In this document: positions 50,655 to 59,950 of the stretch, piece by piece
How the letters are laid out: each line of letters starts with the position of its first letter
Numbering within the stretch: the stretch's first letter is position 1
Origin: Mycobacterium nebraskense
GTDB taxonomy: Bacteria > Actinomycetota > Actinomycetes > Mycobacteriales > Mycobacteriaceae
Assembly: GCF_002102255.1 (NCBI RefSeq)
Contig: NZ_LQPH01000153.1
Span: 1-64,000, forward strand
DNA length: 64,000 nucleotides
Direction: 5' to 3'
Translations under genes and position numbers: made by a program
Notes under the pieces: generated by a model
Database searches by the model: none
What the model saw: only the letters and a program-made list of their open reading frames with translations
Told to the model about the DNA's origin: nothing

Positions 50655-52561
50655 CGTCCTGCCACGAGGAAGGCGGCGTGGTCGCAGTCGCGGGCGTGGC
50701 ACACGTCGCCCTGGTGGGCAGCCCCAACGCGGGTAAGACGTCCGTCTTCAATCACCTGACCGGGCTCCGCGCCAAGACCGGCAACTACCCGGGTGTCACC
50801 GTCGGACGCAGGGTCGGCATCATGAACGCGGACGGCGTCGAGATCGCCGTGGAGGATCTGCCCGGCACCTACAGCCTGGAGCCCATCAGCCCGGACGAAC
50901 GGGTGGTGGCCGATCTGCTGGCCGGCAACGTCGCCGACGCCGGCCGGCCCGATGCGATCGTCCTGGTGGCCGACGCCACCACACTGCATCGCTCGATCAC
51001 GCTCGTGGCCCAGGTGCTGCGGCTCGATGTCCCGTGCCTGTTGGCACTGACCATGACCGATGAATTGACCGCGCGCGGGGGCGGCATCGCCGTCGGCGGC
51101 TTGTCGACGGCGCTGGGAATTCCGGTGATCCCGGTGATCGCGCACCGCGGCGGCGGCATCGACACCCTGCGTGCCCGACTGGCGTCATTCGACCGGTGGC
51201 AACGGCCCCCGATCCTGCCGCCGGGCGACGACGATGCCATTGACGCATGGGGTAAGTCGGTGCTGGATGCGGCCGGATACGTTGCGCCACAACCGGATCG
51301 GCGTACGCGAGGAATCGACGCGATCGTGCTGCATCCCCTCTGGGGAACCGTCATCTTCTTCGCGGTGATGTTCTGCTTCTTCCAAGTGGTCTTCACCGTC
51401 GCCGCACCCCTGCAGGACCGGGTGAGCCAAGGGCTCGGCTGGCTAGGAGCACTGGTCAGCGACCACGTGGGCAACTACGTCGTGCGCGGCCTGCTCGGCC
51501 AGGGATTCATCGGCGGCGTGGGAACGGTGCTCCAGTTCATTCCGCAGATCGTGTTGCTGTTCCTGTTGATCGCGTTGCTGGAGAACGTCGGCTATATGGC
51601 GCGGGCCGCGTTCCTGATGGACCGGGTGATGGCCGCGACGGGATTGGAGGGCCGCGCCTTCGTCGCGATGCTTTCGTCGTTCGCCTGCGCGATTCCGGGG
51701 ATCATGGCCACCCGGACATTGCCCTCGTCGCGTGACCGGATCGCCACGATCATCACGGCGCCGTTGATGACCTGCTCGGCCCGGCTTCCGGTGTTCACTC
51801 TGCTAGTGGGGCTGCTGGTTTCGCCGCAGGTCCAGTGGTGGGGCTTCAGCGCCCAGGGCGTCGCGATGTTCCTGCTGTATCTGTGCGGCGGCACGTCGGC
51901 GCTGGTCGCTGCGTCGCTGTTCAAGTCGACGATCCTGCGCAGCGATCTGCTGCCGTTCACGATGGAGCTTCCGCCGTACCGCTTCCCGTCGGCCAAAAAC
52001 GTGCTCATCACGATGTGGGATTCGGCCAAAGTGTTCTTGCGCAAGGCCGGAACGATCATCCTGGGCACCTCGGTGGTGCTCTGGGTGCTGCTCAATCTGC
52101 CTGCGCGTCAGGGGGAAACCGCGCACATGTCGGCGACGGAGACGACCGCCTATGTGATGGACCACAGCTACGCCGCCGACATCGGGAAGGCGATGGGGCC
52201 GGTGTTCAAGCCGCTGGGTTTCGATTGGCACATCAACGTCGCCCTGCTCGGTTCGTTCTCGGCGCGAGAGGTTTTCGTGTCGACCCTCGGCGAGGTGTCG
52301 GCGGCGACGAACCCCGAGGATCCGCATGAAGCTCTGGTCACCATGACCGACGACGACGGCCACCAGGTGTTCACCTCTTCGACCGTCATCGCTCTGATGG
52401 TGTACTTCATCTTCGCGCTGCAATGCATGTCCACCGTCGCGGTGATGCGCCGCGAAACCAACTCGTGGCGGTGGCCCGCGTTCGCCTGGTGCTACATGTT
52501 CGTCCTGGCGTGGACGATGGCGTTTGCGGCCCGGTCGATCGCGATAGGTGTAGGCGCATGA
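50651..52561 (+). CDS. feoB: Ferrous iron transporter FeoB
   Basis: A 636-residue inner-membrane Fe(II) transporter with an N-terminal G-protein domain: G1 GSPNAGKTSVFNHL (about 24-37), G3 DLPGTYSLEP, and G4 read as LTMTDE, where most FeoB have NMxD; Thr replaces the Asn that selects guanine. The C-terminal membrane part has two gate motifs with cysteines or small residues (FVAMLSSFACAIPGIMATRTL; SFSAREVFVSTLGEV). ATG fixed by overlap with feoA; the stop overlaps nfu by 4 nt. Confidence 0.94.
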   Translation: MTSCHEEGGVVAVAGVAHVALVGSPNAGKTSVFNHLTGLRAKTGNYPGVTVGRRVGIMNADGVEIAVEDLPGTYSLEPISPDERVVADLLAGNVADAGRPDAIVLVADATTLHRSITLVAQVLRLDVPCLLALTMTDELTARGGGIAVGGLSTALGIPVIPVIAHRGGGIDTLRARLASFDRWQRPPILPPGDDDAIDAWGKSVLDAAGYVAPQPDRRTRGIDAIVLHPLWGTVIFFAVMFCFFQVVFTVAAPLQDRVSQGLGWLGALVSDHVGNYVVRGLLGQGFIGGVGTVLQFIPQIVLLFLLIALLENVGYMARAAFLMDRVMAATGLEGRAFVAMLSSFACAIPGIMATRTLPSSRDRIATIITAPLMTCSARLPVFTLLVGLLVSPQVQWWGFSAQGVAMFLLYLCGGTSALVAASLFKSTILRSDLLPFTMELPPYRFPSAKNVLITMWDSAKVFLRKAGTIILGTSVVLWVLLNLPARQGETAHMSATETTAYVMDHSYAADIGKAMGPVFKPLGFDWHINVALLGSFSAREVFVSTLGEVSAATNPEDPHEALVTMTDDDGHQVFTSSTVIALMVYFIFALQCMSTVAVMRRETNSWRWPAFAWCYMFVLAWTMAFAARSIAIGVGA

Positions 52562-53121
52562 TTCCGATCCACGCCACGGCCACCGCAGATCCGGCGCAGC
52601 TGCGCTGGGTGGTCCCGCCCGGCCGGCTGCCGGCGCGCGGCATCGTTCGGCAGGTCCCGGGCAGGCTGGGTGCCCTGCTGGACAGCGGGACAATCGCCGA
52701 GATTCTGGTGGGCGCCGGCGACATCCGGATGACGGTCGGCGCGGGCGGCAGCTGGCGTGAGTTGGGAGACGACGTTCGCGAGGCGCTCGGCGAGGCGCTG
52801 GTGAACCCGCAGGACTGGACGGTCGACGAATCATCCGCCCCGGATCTGGAAACGGCGGCCGCGGAACTGCTCGCGGGACCTGTTGGCGCGCTTGCCGCTT
52901 CACATGGCGGGTCGATCGAGCTTGTCTCGGTGGCCGGCCACACCGTGACCGTGCGGATGGTGGGTGCTTGCGACGGATGTCCGGCCGCGACGTCCACGCT
53001 GCGGGACGTATTCCAGCGTGAACTGCGTCGGCGGTTTGATGACCAGGCCGTGGTAACCTGCGAAAACAGTTCGCCTGCAATATCTTTAGGCAAAAAGCTG
53101 CTGTCGTTGATAGTTCGCTGA
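52558..53121 (+). CDS. NifU C-terminal-type Fe-S scaffold protein
   Basis: A 187-residue protein whose C-terminal part is a NifU/Nfu domain: GSIELVSVAGHTVTVRMVGACDGCPAATSTLRDVFQRELRRRF with the cluster-binding CxxC. The N-terminal about 90 residues (DPAQLRWVVPPGRLPARGIVRQVPGRLGALLDSGTIAEILVGAGDIRMTV) resemble the Nfu N-domain. ATGA-coupled to feoB, so Fe(II) import and Fe-S assembly appear co-expressed; it takes the place of feoC. Confidence 0.85.
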   Translation: MIPIHATATADPAQLRWVVPPGRLPARGIVRQVPGRLGALLDSGTIAEILVGAGDIRMTVGAGGSWRELGDDVREALGEALVNPQDWTVDESSAPDLETAAAELLAGPVGALAASHGGSIELVSVAGHTVTVRMVGACDGCPAATSTLRDVFQRELRRRFDDQAVVTCENSSPAISLGKKLLSLIVR

Positions 53122-53129
53122 GGGCTCGA

Positions 53130-53906
53130 TCAATCGAAGATGTCCCGGCGATCAGCCCCCGCCGGTAAGGCCGGGTCGACGTACCACTCGCGGGGAAACA
53201 GCAGGCCGAACGTTTGGGGTGGCAGTCGAAGCAGGGCCCCGTACAAGCGAGCACCCACGCTGGAGTCGCCGATCTGCGAGCGGTGGGCGGCGAACGCGTC
53301 GCGTTTCTGGCGCGCGAAACCGAAGACGTCGATGCGGTGGGTGATGCTCGCCCGGGGCGCGTACGCGGTGCGGGCGACATCCGGCTCGTAGGGCGCCGGT
53401 AGCCGCAGCACACGGGCGAGATGGCCGACGCGCAACAGTAATTCGCGCGGCATGGTCGCCTCCAGCACCCGCGGTGTCGCTGCGAGTTCGGCGCCCCGCC
53501 TGCCGACGCGATGCACCTGGACATGATCCCGGTGCCCATAGCCGCCGTTGGGCTGATAGCTGAGCAGGAGGTCCGCGTCTTCCTCGCTGAGAATCGCCGC
53601 GAGTTGCTGCGCCGCCTGCTCGACATTTGCTCGCCCGAAGCGGACCCGTCCCGGCGGGTCCGGGTAGAACAGCGGGCCGTAACCGCTGTCCGCGTAGCCG
53701 AGGCACTCGACCCGGTCCACTCCTAAAATCTCTGCGCTCGAACGCAATTCGTCCAGCCGGAAGCCGCTTTCTTCGTTCTGCATTCGTCCGTCGGTCGCGG
53801 TGACGACGACCACGCGATGCCCGCGCGCCGCCGCCCGCGCGAGCGTGCCTCCGGTGAGGATCACCTCGTCGTCCGGATGTGCGTGGAATGCGACCACGGT
53901 GGCCAT
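53130..53906 (-). CDS. PIG-L/LmbE family deacetylase
   Basis: A 258-residue zinc-dependent N-deacetylase. Metal site VVAFHAHPDDEVILTGGTLARAAARGHRV (His10, Asp13) and second His in YQPNGGYGHRDHVQVHRVG. The family includes MshB (mycothiol) and Mca (mycothiol S-conjugate amidase) and sugar-lipid deacetylases; which applies is not visible here. ATG 53906 (MATVVAFHAHPDDE) is chosen as it directly precedes the first strand. Convergent with the feo operon; not at this place in M. tuberculosis. Confidence 0.88.
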   Translation of the reverse strand: MATVVAFHAHPDDEVILTGGTLARAAARGHRVVVVTATDGRMQNEESGFRLDELRSSAEILGVDRVECLGYADSGYGPLFYPDPPGRVRFGRANVEQAAQQLAAILSEEDADLLLSYQPNGGYGHRDHVQVHRVGRRGAELAATPRVLEATMPRELLLRVGHLARVLRLPAPYEPDVARTAYAPRASITHRIDVFGFARQKRDAFAAHRSQIGDSSVGARLYGALLRLPPQTFGLLFPREWYVDPALPAGADRRDIFD

Positions 53907-53960
53907 GGAACGCAGTATGCCCGCGGCGCGGGGCACGCGCCGCCCGGTAAAAAGTAGGGC

Positions 53961-54374
53961 ATGACCGAACTATGGGTGCAGCGCACGGGATCGCGCCGTT
54001 ACACCGGATACAGCTCGCGCGGTGCGCAGGTACTCGTCGGCTCGGAGGACGTCGACGGCGTGTTCACCCCCGGCGAGCTGTTGAAGATCGCGCTCGCCGC
54101 GTGCAGCGGGATGTCCAGCGACCAGCCGCTCGCCCGCCGGCTGGGCGACGACTACAGAGCAGTGGTCAGGGTGTCCGGGGACGCCGACCGTGAAAACGAG
54201 GTCTATCCGCTCCTGGAAGAGACGCTCGAGCTCGATCTGTCCGGACTGTCCGCGGAAGAGAAGGAGCGCCTGCTGGTGGTGGTTGACCGGGCGATCGACC
54301 TGGTCTGCACCGTCGGGCGCACGCTGAAAGCCGGCACAAAGGTTAATTTCAAGGTCGCCGATGTCGGATCATGA
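53961..54374 (+). CDS. OsmC-family peroxide reductase (Rv2923c-like)
   Basis: A 137-residue OsmC/Ohr-fold protein with the two reactive cysteines in KIALAACSGMSSDQPLARRLGDD (near residue 50) and LVCTVGRTLKAGTKV. Such proteins reduce organic hydroperoxides. Same length as the M. tuberculosis orthologue. It overlaps the acylphosphatase gene by 14 nt. Confidence 0.92.
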   Translation: MTELWVQRTGSRRYTGYSSRGAQVLVGSEDVDGVFTPGELLKIALAACSGMSSDQPLARRLGDDYRAVVRVSGDADRENEVYPLLEETLELDLSGLSAEEKERLLVVVDRAIDLVCTVGRTLKAGTKVNFKVADVGS

Positions 54375-54654
54375 CGTCAGGCTCACCGCCTGGGTGCATG
54401 GGCAGGTCCAGGGTGTCGGCTTCCGCTGGTGGACGCGCTGCCGGGCGCTCGAGCTGGGCCTCACCGGCTACGCGGCCAACCAGGCCGACGGCCGCGTCCT
54501 GGTGGTCGCCCAGGGGTCCCGCGAAGCCGGCGAGAAACTCCTGGCACTGCTGGAAGGCGGCGAGTCGTGGCCGTCCAGGCCGGGGCAGGTCGACGAGGTC
54601 GTCGCCGACTGGTCGCGGCCGCAGGAACGATTCGAGGGCTTCGTCGAGCGCTGA
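54361..54654 (+). CDS. acyP: Acylphosphatase
   Basis: A 97-residue acylphosphatase hydrolysing carboxyl-phosphate bonds. Phosphate loop WVHGQVQGVGFRWWTRCRAL with the catalytic Arg and TGYAANQADGRVLVVAQG with the catalytic Asn. ATG at 54361 inside the OsmC 3' end. In mycobacteria it precedes smc. Confidence 0.93.
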   Translation: MSDHDVRLTAWVHGQVQGVGFRWWTRCRALELGLTGYAANQADGRVLVVAQGSREAGEKLLALLEGGESWPSRPGQVDEVVADWSRPQERFEGFVER

Positions 54655-54806
54655 TAGCACCGGACCTATCACGTTTCAGCACACAACATGCTTTTATTGC
54701 GGTGACTGATGTGGCCCCTGTGACCAGTGCGCCGGAGTGTGTTTGGCGGCCATATTTCGACACAGGCGACACCCCGCGGTGAGGGGGGCCCGGGCGATTT
54801 GAGCGG

Positions 54807-54812
54807 TAGTCT
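54807..54812 (+). promoter_or_regulatory. Leaderless -10 (TAGTCT) of smc
   Basis: TAGTCT is followed by 8 nt and GTG 54821; no Shine-Dalgarno is present. Confidence 0.45.
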
Positions 54813-54820
54813 GGCTCGCC

Positions 54821-57800
54821 GTGTACCTCAAGAGTCTGACGCTGAAGGGCTTCAAGTCCTTCGCATCGCCGACGACTCTGCGTTTCGAGCCGGGCATCAC
54901 CGCGGTCGTCGGGCCCAACGGTTCCGGCAAATCCAACGTCGTCGACGCCCTGGCCTGGGTCATGGGGGAGCAGGGAGCAAAGACCCTGCGCGGCGGCAAG
55001 ATGGAAGACGTCATCTTCGCCGGCACCTCGTCGCGGGCCCCGCTGGGCCGCGCCGAAGTCACCGTCACCATCGACAACTCCGACAACGCGCTGCCGATCG
55101 AATACTCGGAGGTGTCGATCACCCGCCGCATGTTCCGTGACGGCGCCAGCGAATACGAAATCAACGGCGCCAGTTGCCGTTTGATGGATGTGCAAGAGCT
55201 GCTGAGCGACTCCGGGATCGGCCGGGAGATGCACGTCATCGTGGGGCAGGGCAAGCTCGACGAGATCCTGCAGTCGCGACCCGAAGACCGTCGCGCCTTC
55301 ATCGAAGAGGCCGCCGGCGTGCTCAAGCACCGCAAGCGCAAGGAAAAGGCCCTCCGCAAACTCGACGCGATGTCGGCGAACCTGGCCCGGCTCACCGACC
55401 TGACCACCGAGTTGCGCCGCCAGCTCAAGCCGCTGGGCCGCCAGGCCGAGGTGGCCCGCCGCGCCCAGACCATCCAGGCCGACCTGCGCGACGCCCGGCT
55501 GCGCCTGGCTGCCGACGACCTGGTCAACCGGCAGACCGAGCGCGACGCGATCTTCGAGGCCGAGGCCGCCATCCGCCGCGACCACGACGAGGCCGCCGCC
55601 CGCCTGGCCGTGGCATCCGAAGAGCTCACCGCGCATGAGGCGGCGGTCGGCGAGCTCTCGGCCCGGGCCGAATCGATCCAGCACACCTGGTTCGGGCTGT
55701 CCGCGCTGGCCGAACGAGTCGCCGCGACGGTCCGCATCGCCAGCGAACGCGCGCATCATCTCGACGTGGAACCGGCGCCGCCGAGCGACACCGATCCAGA
55801 CGCGCTGGAAGCCGAGGCCGAGCGGGTGGCGGTCGCCGAGCAGCAATTGCTGGCCGAATTGGCCGAGGCGCGCGCGGGCCTCGATGCCGCCCGTGCCGAA
55901 CTGGGCGAGCGCGAGCGCGAAGCCGCCGAGGCCGACCGGGCCCACATGGCGGCGGTGCGGGCCGAGGCGGACCGGCGCGAGGGCCTGGCGCGGCTGGCCG
56001 GTCAGGTGGAGACCATGCGGGCGCGCGTCGAATCGATCGACGACAGCGTCGCGCGGCTGTCCGAACGCATCGAACAGGCCGCCGCCCGCGCGCAGCAGTC
56101 CAAGGCGGAATTCGAGACGGTGCAGGCACGCGTCGGCGAGCTCGACCAGGGCGAGGTCGGCCTGGACGAGCACCACGAGCGGACCGTGGCCGCGTTGCGG
56201 TTGGCCGACGAACGCGTCGCCGAACTGCAGTCCGCCGAGCGCGACGCCGAACGCCGGGTGGCCTCGCTGCGGGCCCGCATCGACGCGCTGTCGGTCGGAC
56301 TGGAGCGCAAGGACGGAGCGGCCTGGCTTACCCAAAATCATTCTGGCACAGGGCTTTTCGGGCCGATCGCCAAGCTGGTCAAGGTCCGCTCCGGATACGA
56401 GGCGGCGCTGGCCGCGGTGTTGGGATCGGCGGCCGATGCGCTGGCCGCCGAAAGCTTCGGCGCGGCCCGATCCGCGGTCGCCGCGCTCAAGCAGGCCGAC
56501 GGCGGACGCGCGGCGCTGGTGCTCGGCGACTGGCCCGCCGACCACCCCGCGTCGCGCGATGCCCTGCCGGGCACCGCCCTGTGGGCGCTGGACTTGATCG
56601 ACGCGCCCGGGCGGCTGCGGGGTGCCATCACGGCGATGCTCTCGGGTGTCGCGGTGGTCGACGACCTGGATCAGGCGCTCGAGCTGGTGGCGCAGCGCCC
56701 GCAGTTGCGCGCGGTCACGCTCGACGGCGACCTGGTGGGCGCCGGCTGGGTGAGCGGGGGCTCCGACCGCAAGCTGTCCACGCTCGAGGTGACCTCGGAA
56801 ATCGACAAGGCCGGCAGCGAGCTGGCGGCCGCAGAGTCACAGGTCGCTCAGCTGACCGCGGCGCTGTCCGGCGCGCTGACCGAGCAGGCCGCCCGCCAGG
56901 ACTCCGCCGAGCAGGCATTGGCCGCGCTCAACGAATCCGACACCGCCATCTCGGCGATGTACGAGCAGCTGGGCCGGCTCGGCCAGGAAGCCCGCACGAC
57001 CGAAGACGAGTGGAGCAGGTTGCTGCGGCAGCGCGAGGAGCTCGAAGCGGGCCGCGCGCAGACAGTCGAAGAAGTCACGGAACTGGAAAACCGGCTGCGC
57101 AACGCCCAAGAGACGCAGGACGTGCACGCGGAACAGCCCAACCACGCGGAGGTCCGCCAGCGGATCGCCGCCGCGGCCGAAGGCGCGCGCAGTGCCGAGG
57201 TGGAGGCCCGGCTGGCCGTGCGGACCGCCGAGGAGCGGGCCAACGCGGTGCGCGGACGCGCGGATTCCCTGCGCCGTGCCGCGGCCGCGGAACGCGAGGC
57301 ACGGCTGAGGGCCCAGCAGGCGCGCGAGGCGCGGCTGCGCGCGGCCGCGGTCGCCGCGGCGGTGGCCGACGCCGGGCGGCTGCTGGCGCAGCGGCTGGAC
57401 CGGGTGGTCGGGGCGACGTCGAAGATCCGCGACGCGTTGGCGGCCGAGCGGCGGGAACGAGCGACGGCGATGGCGGCGGTGCGCGACGAGGTGAACGCGT
57501 TGAACGCCCGGGTGGCCACGCTCACCGACTCGCTGCACCGTGACGAGGTGGCCAACGCGCAGGCGGCGATGCGCATCGAGCAGCTCGAGCAGATGGTGCT
57601 GGAGCAGTTCGGAATGGCACCGCCCGACCTGATCGCTGAGTACGGGCCGGATGTGGCGCTCCCGCCCACCGAGCTCGAGATGGCCGAATTCGAGCAAGCC
57701 CGGGAACGCGGTGAGCAAGTCGTCGCGCCGGCGCCGATGCCGTATGACCGGGCCACCCAGGAGCGGCGGGCCAAACGCGCCGAGCGTGAGCTCGCCGAGC

Positions 57801-58423
57801 TAGGGCGGGTCAACCCGCTGGCGCTGGAGGAGTTCGCCGCGCTGGAGGAGCGCTACAACTTCCTGTCCACCCAGCTCGAAGACGTCAAGGGGGCCCGCAA
57901 GGACCTGCTCGACGTCGTCGCCGACGTCGACGCCCGCATCCTGCAGGTGTTCAGCGACGCCTTCGTCGACGTGGAACGCGAATTCCGGGAAGTCTTCACC
58001 GTGCTGTTCCCCGGTGGCGAGGGCCGGCTGCGGCTGACCGACCCGGACGACATGCTCACGACCGGCATCGAGGTGGAGGCGCGCCCGCCAGGCAAGAAGA
58101 TCACCCGGCTGTCGTTGCTGTCCGGTGGCGAGAAGGCGCTGACCGCGGTCGCGATGCTGGTCGCCATCTTCCGCGCCCGCCCGTCGCCGTTCTACATCAT
58201 GGACGAGGTGGAGGCCGCGCTCGACGACACCAACCTGCGCCGGCTGATCAGCCTGTTCGAGCTGCTGCGGGAGCGGTCGCAGCTCATCATCATCACGCAC
58301 CAGAAGCCGACGATGGAGGTCGCCGACGCGCTGTACGGCGTGACCATGCAGGGCGACGGCATCACCGCGGTCATCTCGCAGCGGATGCGCGGGCAGCAGG
58401 TGGAGCAGCTGGTTACGAGCTAG
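54821..58423 (+). CDS. smc: Chromosome segregation protein SMC
   Basis: A 1200-residue condensin ATPase. N-terminal head with Walker A VVGPNGSGKSNVVDALAWVMGEQ (about 29-50). Long coiled coil is interrupted by the hinge around 500-650 (KDGAAWLTQNHSGTGLFGPIAKLVKVRSGYEAALAAVLG...DLVGAGWVSGGSDRKLS). C-terminal head with signature LSLLSGGEKALTAVAML and Walker B FYIMDEVEAALDDTNL. Length matches M. tuberculosis SMC. The scpA/scpB partners are not in this window. Its last codons and stop form the start of a tandem intergenic repeat. Confidence 0.97.
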   Translation: MYLKSLTLKGFKSFASPTTLRFEPGITAVVGPNGSGKSNVVDALAWVMGEQGAKTLRGGKMEDVIFAGTSSRAPLGRAEVTVTIDNSDNALPIEYSEVSITRRMFRDGASEYEINGASCRLMDVQELLSDSGIGREMHVIVGQGKLDEILQSRPEDRRAFIEEAAGVLKHRKRKEKALRKLDAMSANLARLTDLTTELRRQLKPLGRQAEVARRAQTIQADLRDARLRLAADDLVNRQTERDAIFEAEAAIRRDHDEAAARLAVASEELTAHEAAVGELSARAESIQHTWFGLSALAERVAATVRIASERAHHLDVEPAPPSDTDPDALEAEAERVAVAEQQLLAELAEARAGLDAARAELGEREREAAEADRAHMAAVRAEADRREGLARLAGQVETMRARVESIDDSVARLSERIEQAAARAQQSKAEFETVQARVGELDQGEVGLDEHHERTVAALRLADERVAELQSAERDAERRVASLRARIDALSVGLERKDGAAWLTQNHSGTGLFGPIAKLVKVRSGYEAALAAVLGSAADALAAESFGAARSAVAALKQADGGRAALVLGDWPADHPASRDALPGTALWALDLIDAPGRLRGAITAMLSGVAVVDDLDQALELVAQRPQLRAVTLDGDLVGAGWVSGGSDRKLSTLEVTSEIDKAGSELAAAESQVAQLTAALSGALTEQAARQDSAEQALAALNESDTAISAMYEQLGRLGQEARTTEDEWSRLLRQREELEAGRAQTVEEVTELENRLRNAQETQDVHAEQPNHAEVRQRIAAAAEGARSAEVEARLAVRTAEERANAVRGRADSLRRAAAAEREARLRAQQAREARLRAAAVAAAVADAGRLLAQRLDRVVGATSKIRDALAAERRERATAMAAVRDEVNALNARVATLTDSLHRDEVANAQAAMRIEQLEQMVLEQFGMAPPDLIAEYGPDVALPPTELEMAEFEQARERGEQVVAPAPMPYDRATQERRAKRAERELAELGRVNPLALEEFAALEERYNFLSTQLEDVKGARKDLLDVVADVDARILQVFSDAFVDVEREFREVFTVLFPGGEGRLRLTDPDDMLTTGIEVEARPPGKKITRLSLLSGGEKALTAVAMLVAIFRARPSPFYIMDEVEAALDDTNLRRLISLFELLRERSQLIIITHQKPTMEVADALYGVTMQGDGITAVISQRMRGQQVEQLVTS

Positions 58424-58572
58424 CGGTGATCGCAAGCGCGGCATAGCCGGGCGGAGTCCCCCGCAAGCGGGAGGTGCCCCCAGGTCGCCGCCATCGAGCT
58501 AGCGGCGATCGCAAGCGCGGCATAGCCGGGCGAAGTCCCCCGCAAGCGGGAGGTGCCCCAGGTCGCGCCATC
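58417..58572. repeat. Tandem 79-bp intergenic repeat between smc and ftsY
   Basis: Two copies (58417-58495, 58496-58572; period 79 bp) begin GAGCTAGCGG(T/C)GATCGCAAG, contain CATAGCCGGGCG and the shared core CCCCCGCAAGCGGGAGGTG (CCCGC-AA-GCGGG hairpin at 58460-58471), and end CGCCATC. The smc stop codon is the TAG of copy 1, and copy 2 carries the same TAG at the same place. Core shared with the 12.6-kb repeat; flanks differ. Confidence 0.85.
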
Positions 58573-58621
58573 GAGCGAGGCCCGGTCCAATCGGCGCCGT
58601 GCCGCTTGAAACAATGGCAGC

Positions 58622-59926
58622 GTGTCGCAAGGTCTTTGGATCGCCATCGCGGTCGTCGCCATTCTGGTTCTCATCGCCGCGCTGGTCCTGGGCCTGGCGC
58701 GGTACCGCCGCCGGCGGATCAGCTTCACGGCCAAGCCGGAGTCCGGCGCGATCGACCGGTCGGGCGGCTACACCGCGTCGTCCGGCATCACCTTCAGCCA
58801 GACCGCGCCGGCCGATCGGCTCGACACCACGGGCCTCCCCGCGGTCGGCGACGACGCCACCATTCCGCGCGACGTTCCACGTCGCACGATCTCGGAGGTC
58901 GAACTCCCCGAACCGGGGACCATCGCGGCGCCTCCGGTAGCCCCGCCACCCCCCGAGCCGCCGGCACCCGCCGAGGCGCCGGCCGCCCCCGAGATCGAGG
59001 CCATCGCGCCGCCCGAAGGCCGCCTGGAGCGACTCCGCGGCCGGCTGGCCAAGTCGCAGAACGCGCTGGGACGCAGCGTGCTGGGCCTGATCGGCGGCGG
59101 CGATCTCGACGAAGACGCCTGGCAGGATGTCGAGGACACCCTGCTGGTCGCCGACCTGGGCCCGGTGGTCACCGAGTCGGTGATGGCGCAGCTGCGCAGC
59201 CGCCTGGCCAGCAGCGACGTGCGCAACGAGGCCGACGCGAAGGCCGTACTGCGCGACGTGCTGATCCGGGAGCTGCACCCCGACATGGACCGCTCGATCC
59301 GCGCCCTGCCGCACGCCGATCACCCGGCGGTGCTGCTGGTGGTCGGCGTGAACGGCACCGGAAAGACCACTACCGTCGGCAAGTTGGCGCGGGTGCTGGT
59401 GGCCGACGGACGTCGTGTCGTGCTCGGCGCCGCCGACACCTTCCGCGCCGCCGCGGCCGATCAGCTGCAAACCTGGGCGTCCCGGGTGGGCGCGGAGGTG
59501 GTGCGCGGGGCCGAAGGTGCCGACCCCGCATCGGTGGCGTTCGACGCCGTCGACAAGGGCATCGCCTCGGGCGCCGACGTGGTGCTCATCGACACCGCAG
59601 GCCGGCTGCACACCAAGGTCGGGCTGATGGACGAGCTCGACAAGGTTAAACGCGTGGTAACACGACGCGCCGCGGTCGACGAGGTGTTGCTGGTGCTCGA
59701 CGCCACCATCGGGCAGAACGGGCTGGCCCAGGCGCGGGTGTTCGCCGAGGTCGTCGAGATCACCGGCGCCGTGCTGACCAAGCTGGACGGTACGGCCAAG
59801 GGCGGCATCGTATTCCGCGTCCAACAGGAACTCGGGGTGCCGGTGAAGCTGGTCGGGCTTGGGGAGGGTCCCGACGACCTGGCGCCGTTCGAGCCGGGCG
59901 CCTTCGTCGACGCCCTGCTCGGCTGA
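58622..59926 (+). CDS. ftsY: Signal recognition particle receptor FtsY
   Basis: A 434-residue SRP receptor GTPase. The N-terminus has a hydrophobic helix (LWIAIAVVAILVLIAALVLGLARYRRRRI), typical of actinobacterial FtsY. A Pro/Ala/Glu-rich linker follows (about 95-130), then the N domain and the G domain with GVNGTGKTTTVGKLARVL (near 241), DTFRAAAADQL, LIDTAGRLHTK, and TKLDGTAKGG. GTG start just downstream of the repeat; no clear TANNNT box. Confidence 0.95.
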   Translation: MSQGLWIAIAVVAILVLIAALVLGLARYRRRRISFTAKPESGAIDRSGGYTASSGITFSQTAPADRLDTTGLPAVGDDATIPRDVPRRTISEVELPEPGTIAAPPVAPPPPEPPAPAEAPAAPEIEAIAPPEGRLERLRGRLAKSQNALGRSVLGLIGGGDLDEDAWQDVEDTLLVADLGPVVTESVMAQLRSRLASSDVRNEADAKAVLRDVLIRELHPDMDRSIRALPHADHPAVLLVVGVNGTGKTTTVGKLARVLVADGRRVVLGAADTFRAAAADQLQTWASRVGAEVVRGAEGADPASVAFDAVDKGIASGADVVLIDTAGRLHTKVGLMDELDKVKRVVTRRAAVDEVLLVLDATIGQNGLAQARVFAEVVEITGAVLTKLDGTAKGGIVFRVQQELGVPVKLVGLGEGPDDLAPFEPGAFVDALLG

Positions 59927-59950
59927 ACCCCTTACACGGCGAGCGCGACG

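Noticed and set aside
54461..56545. 694-codon open frame antisense to acyP and smc
   Set aside because: Shadow of the smc coiled-coil coding region; composition is repetitive and no family is recognisable.
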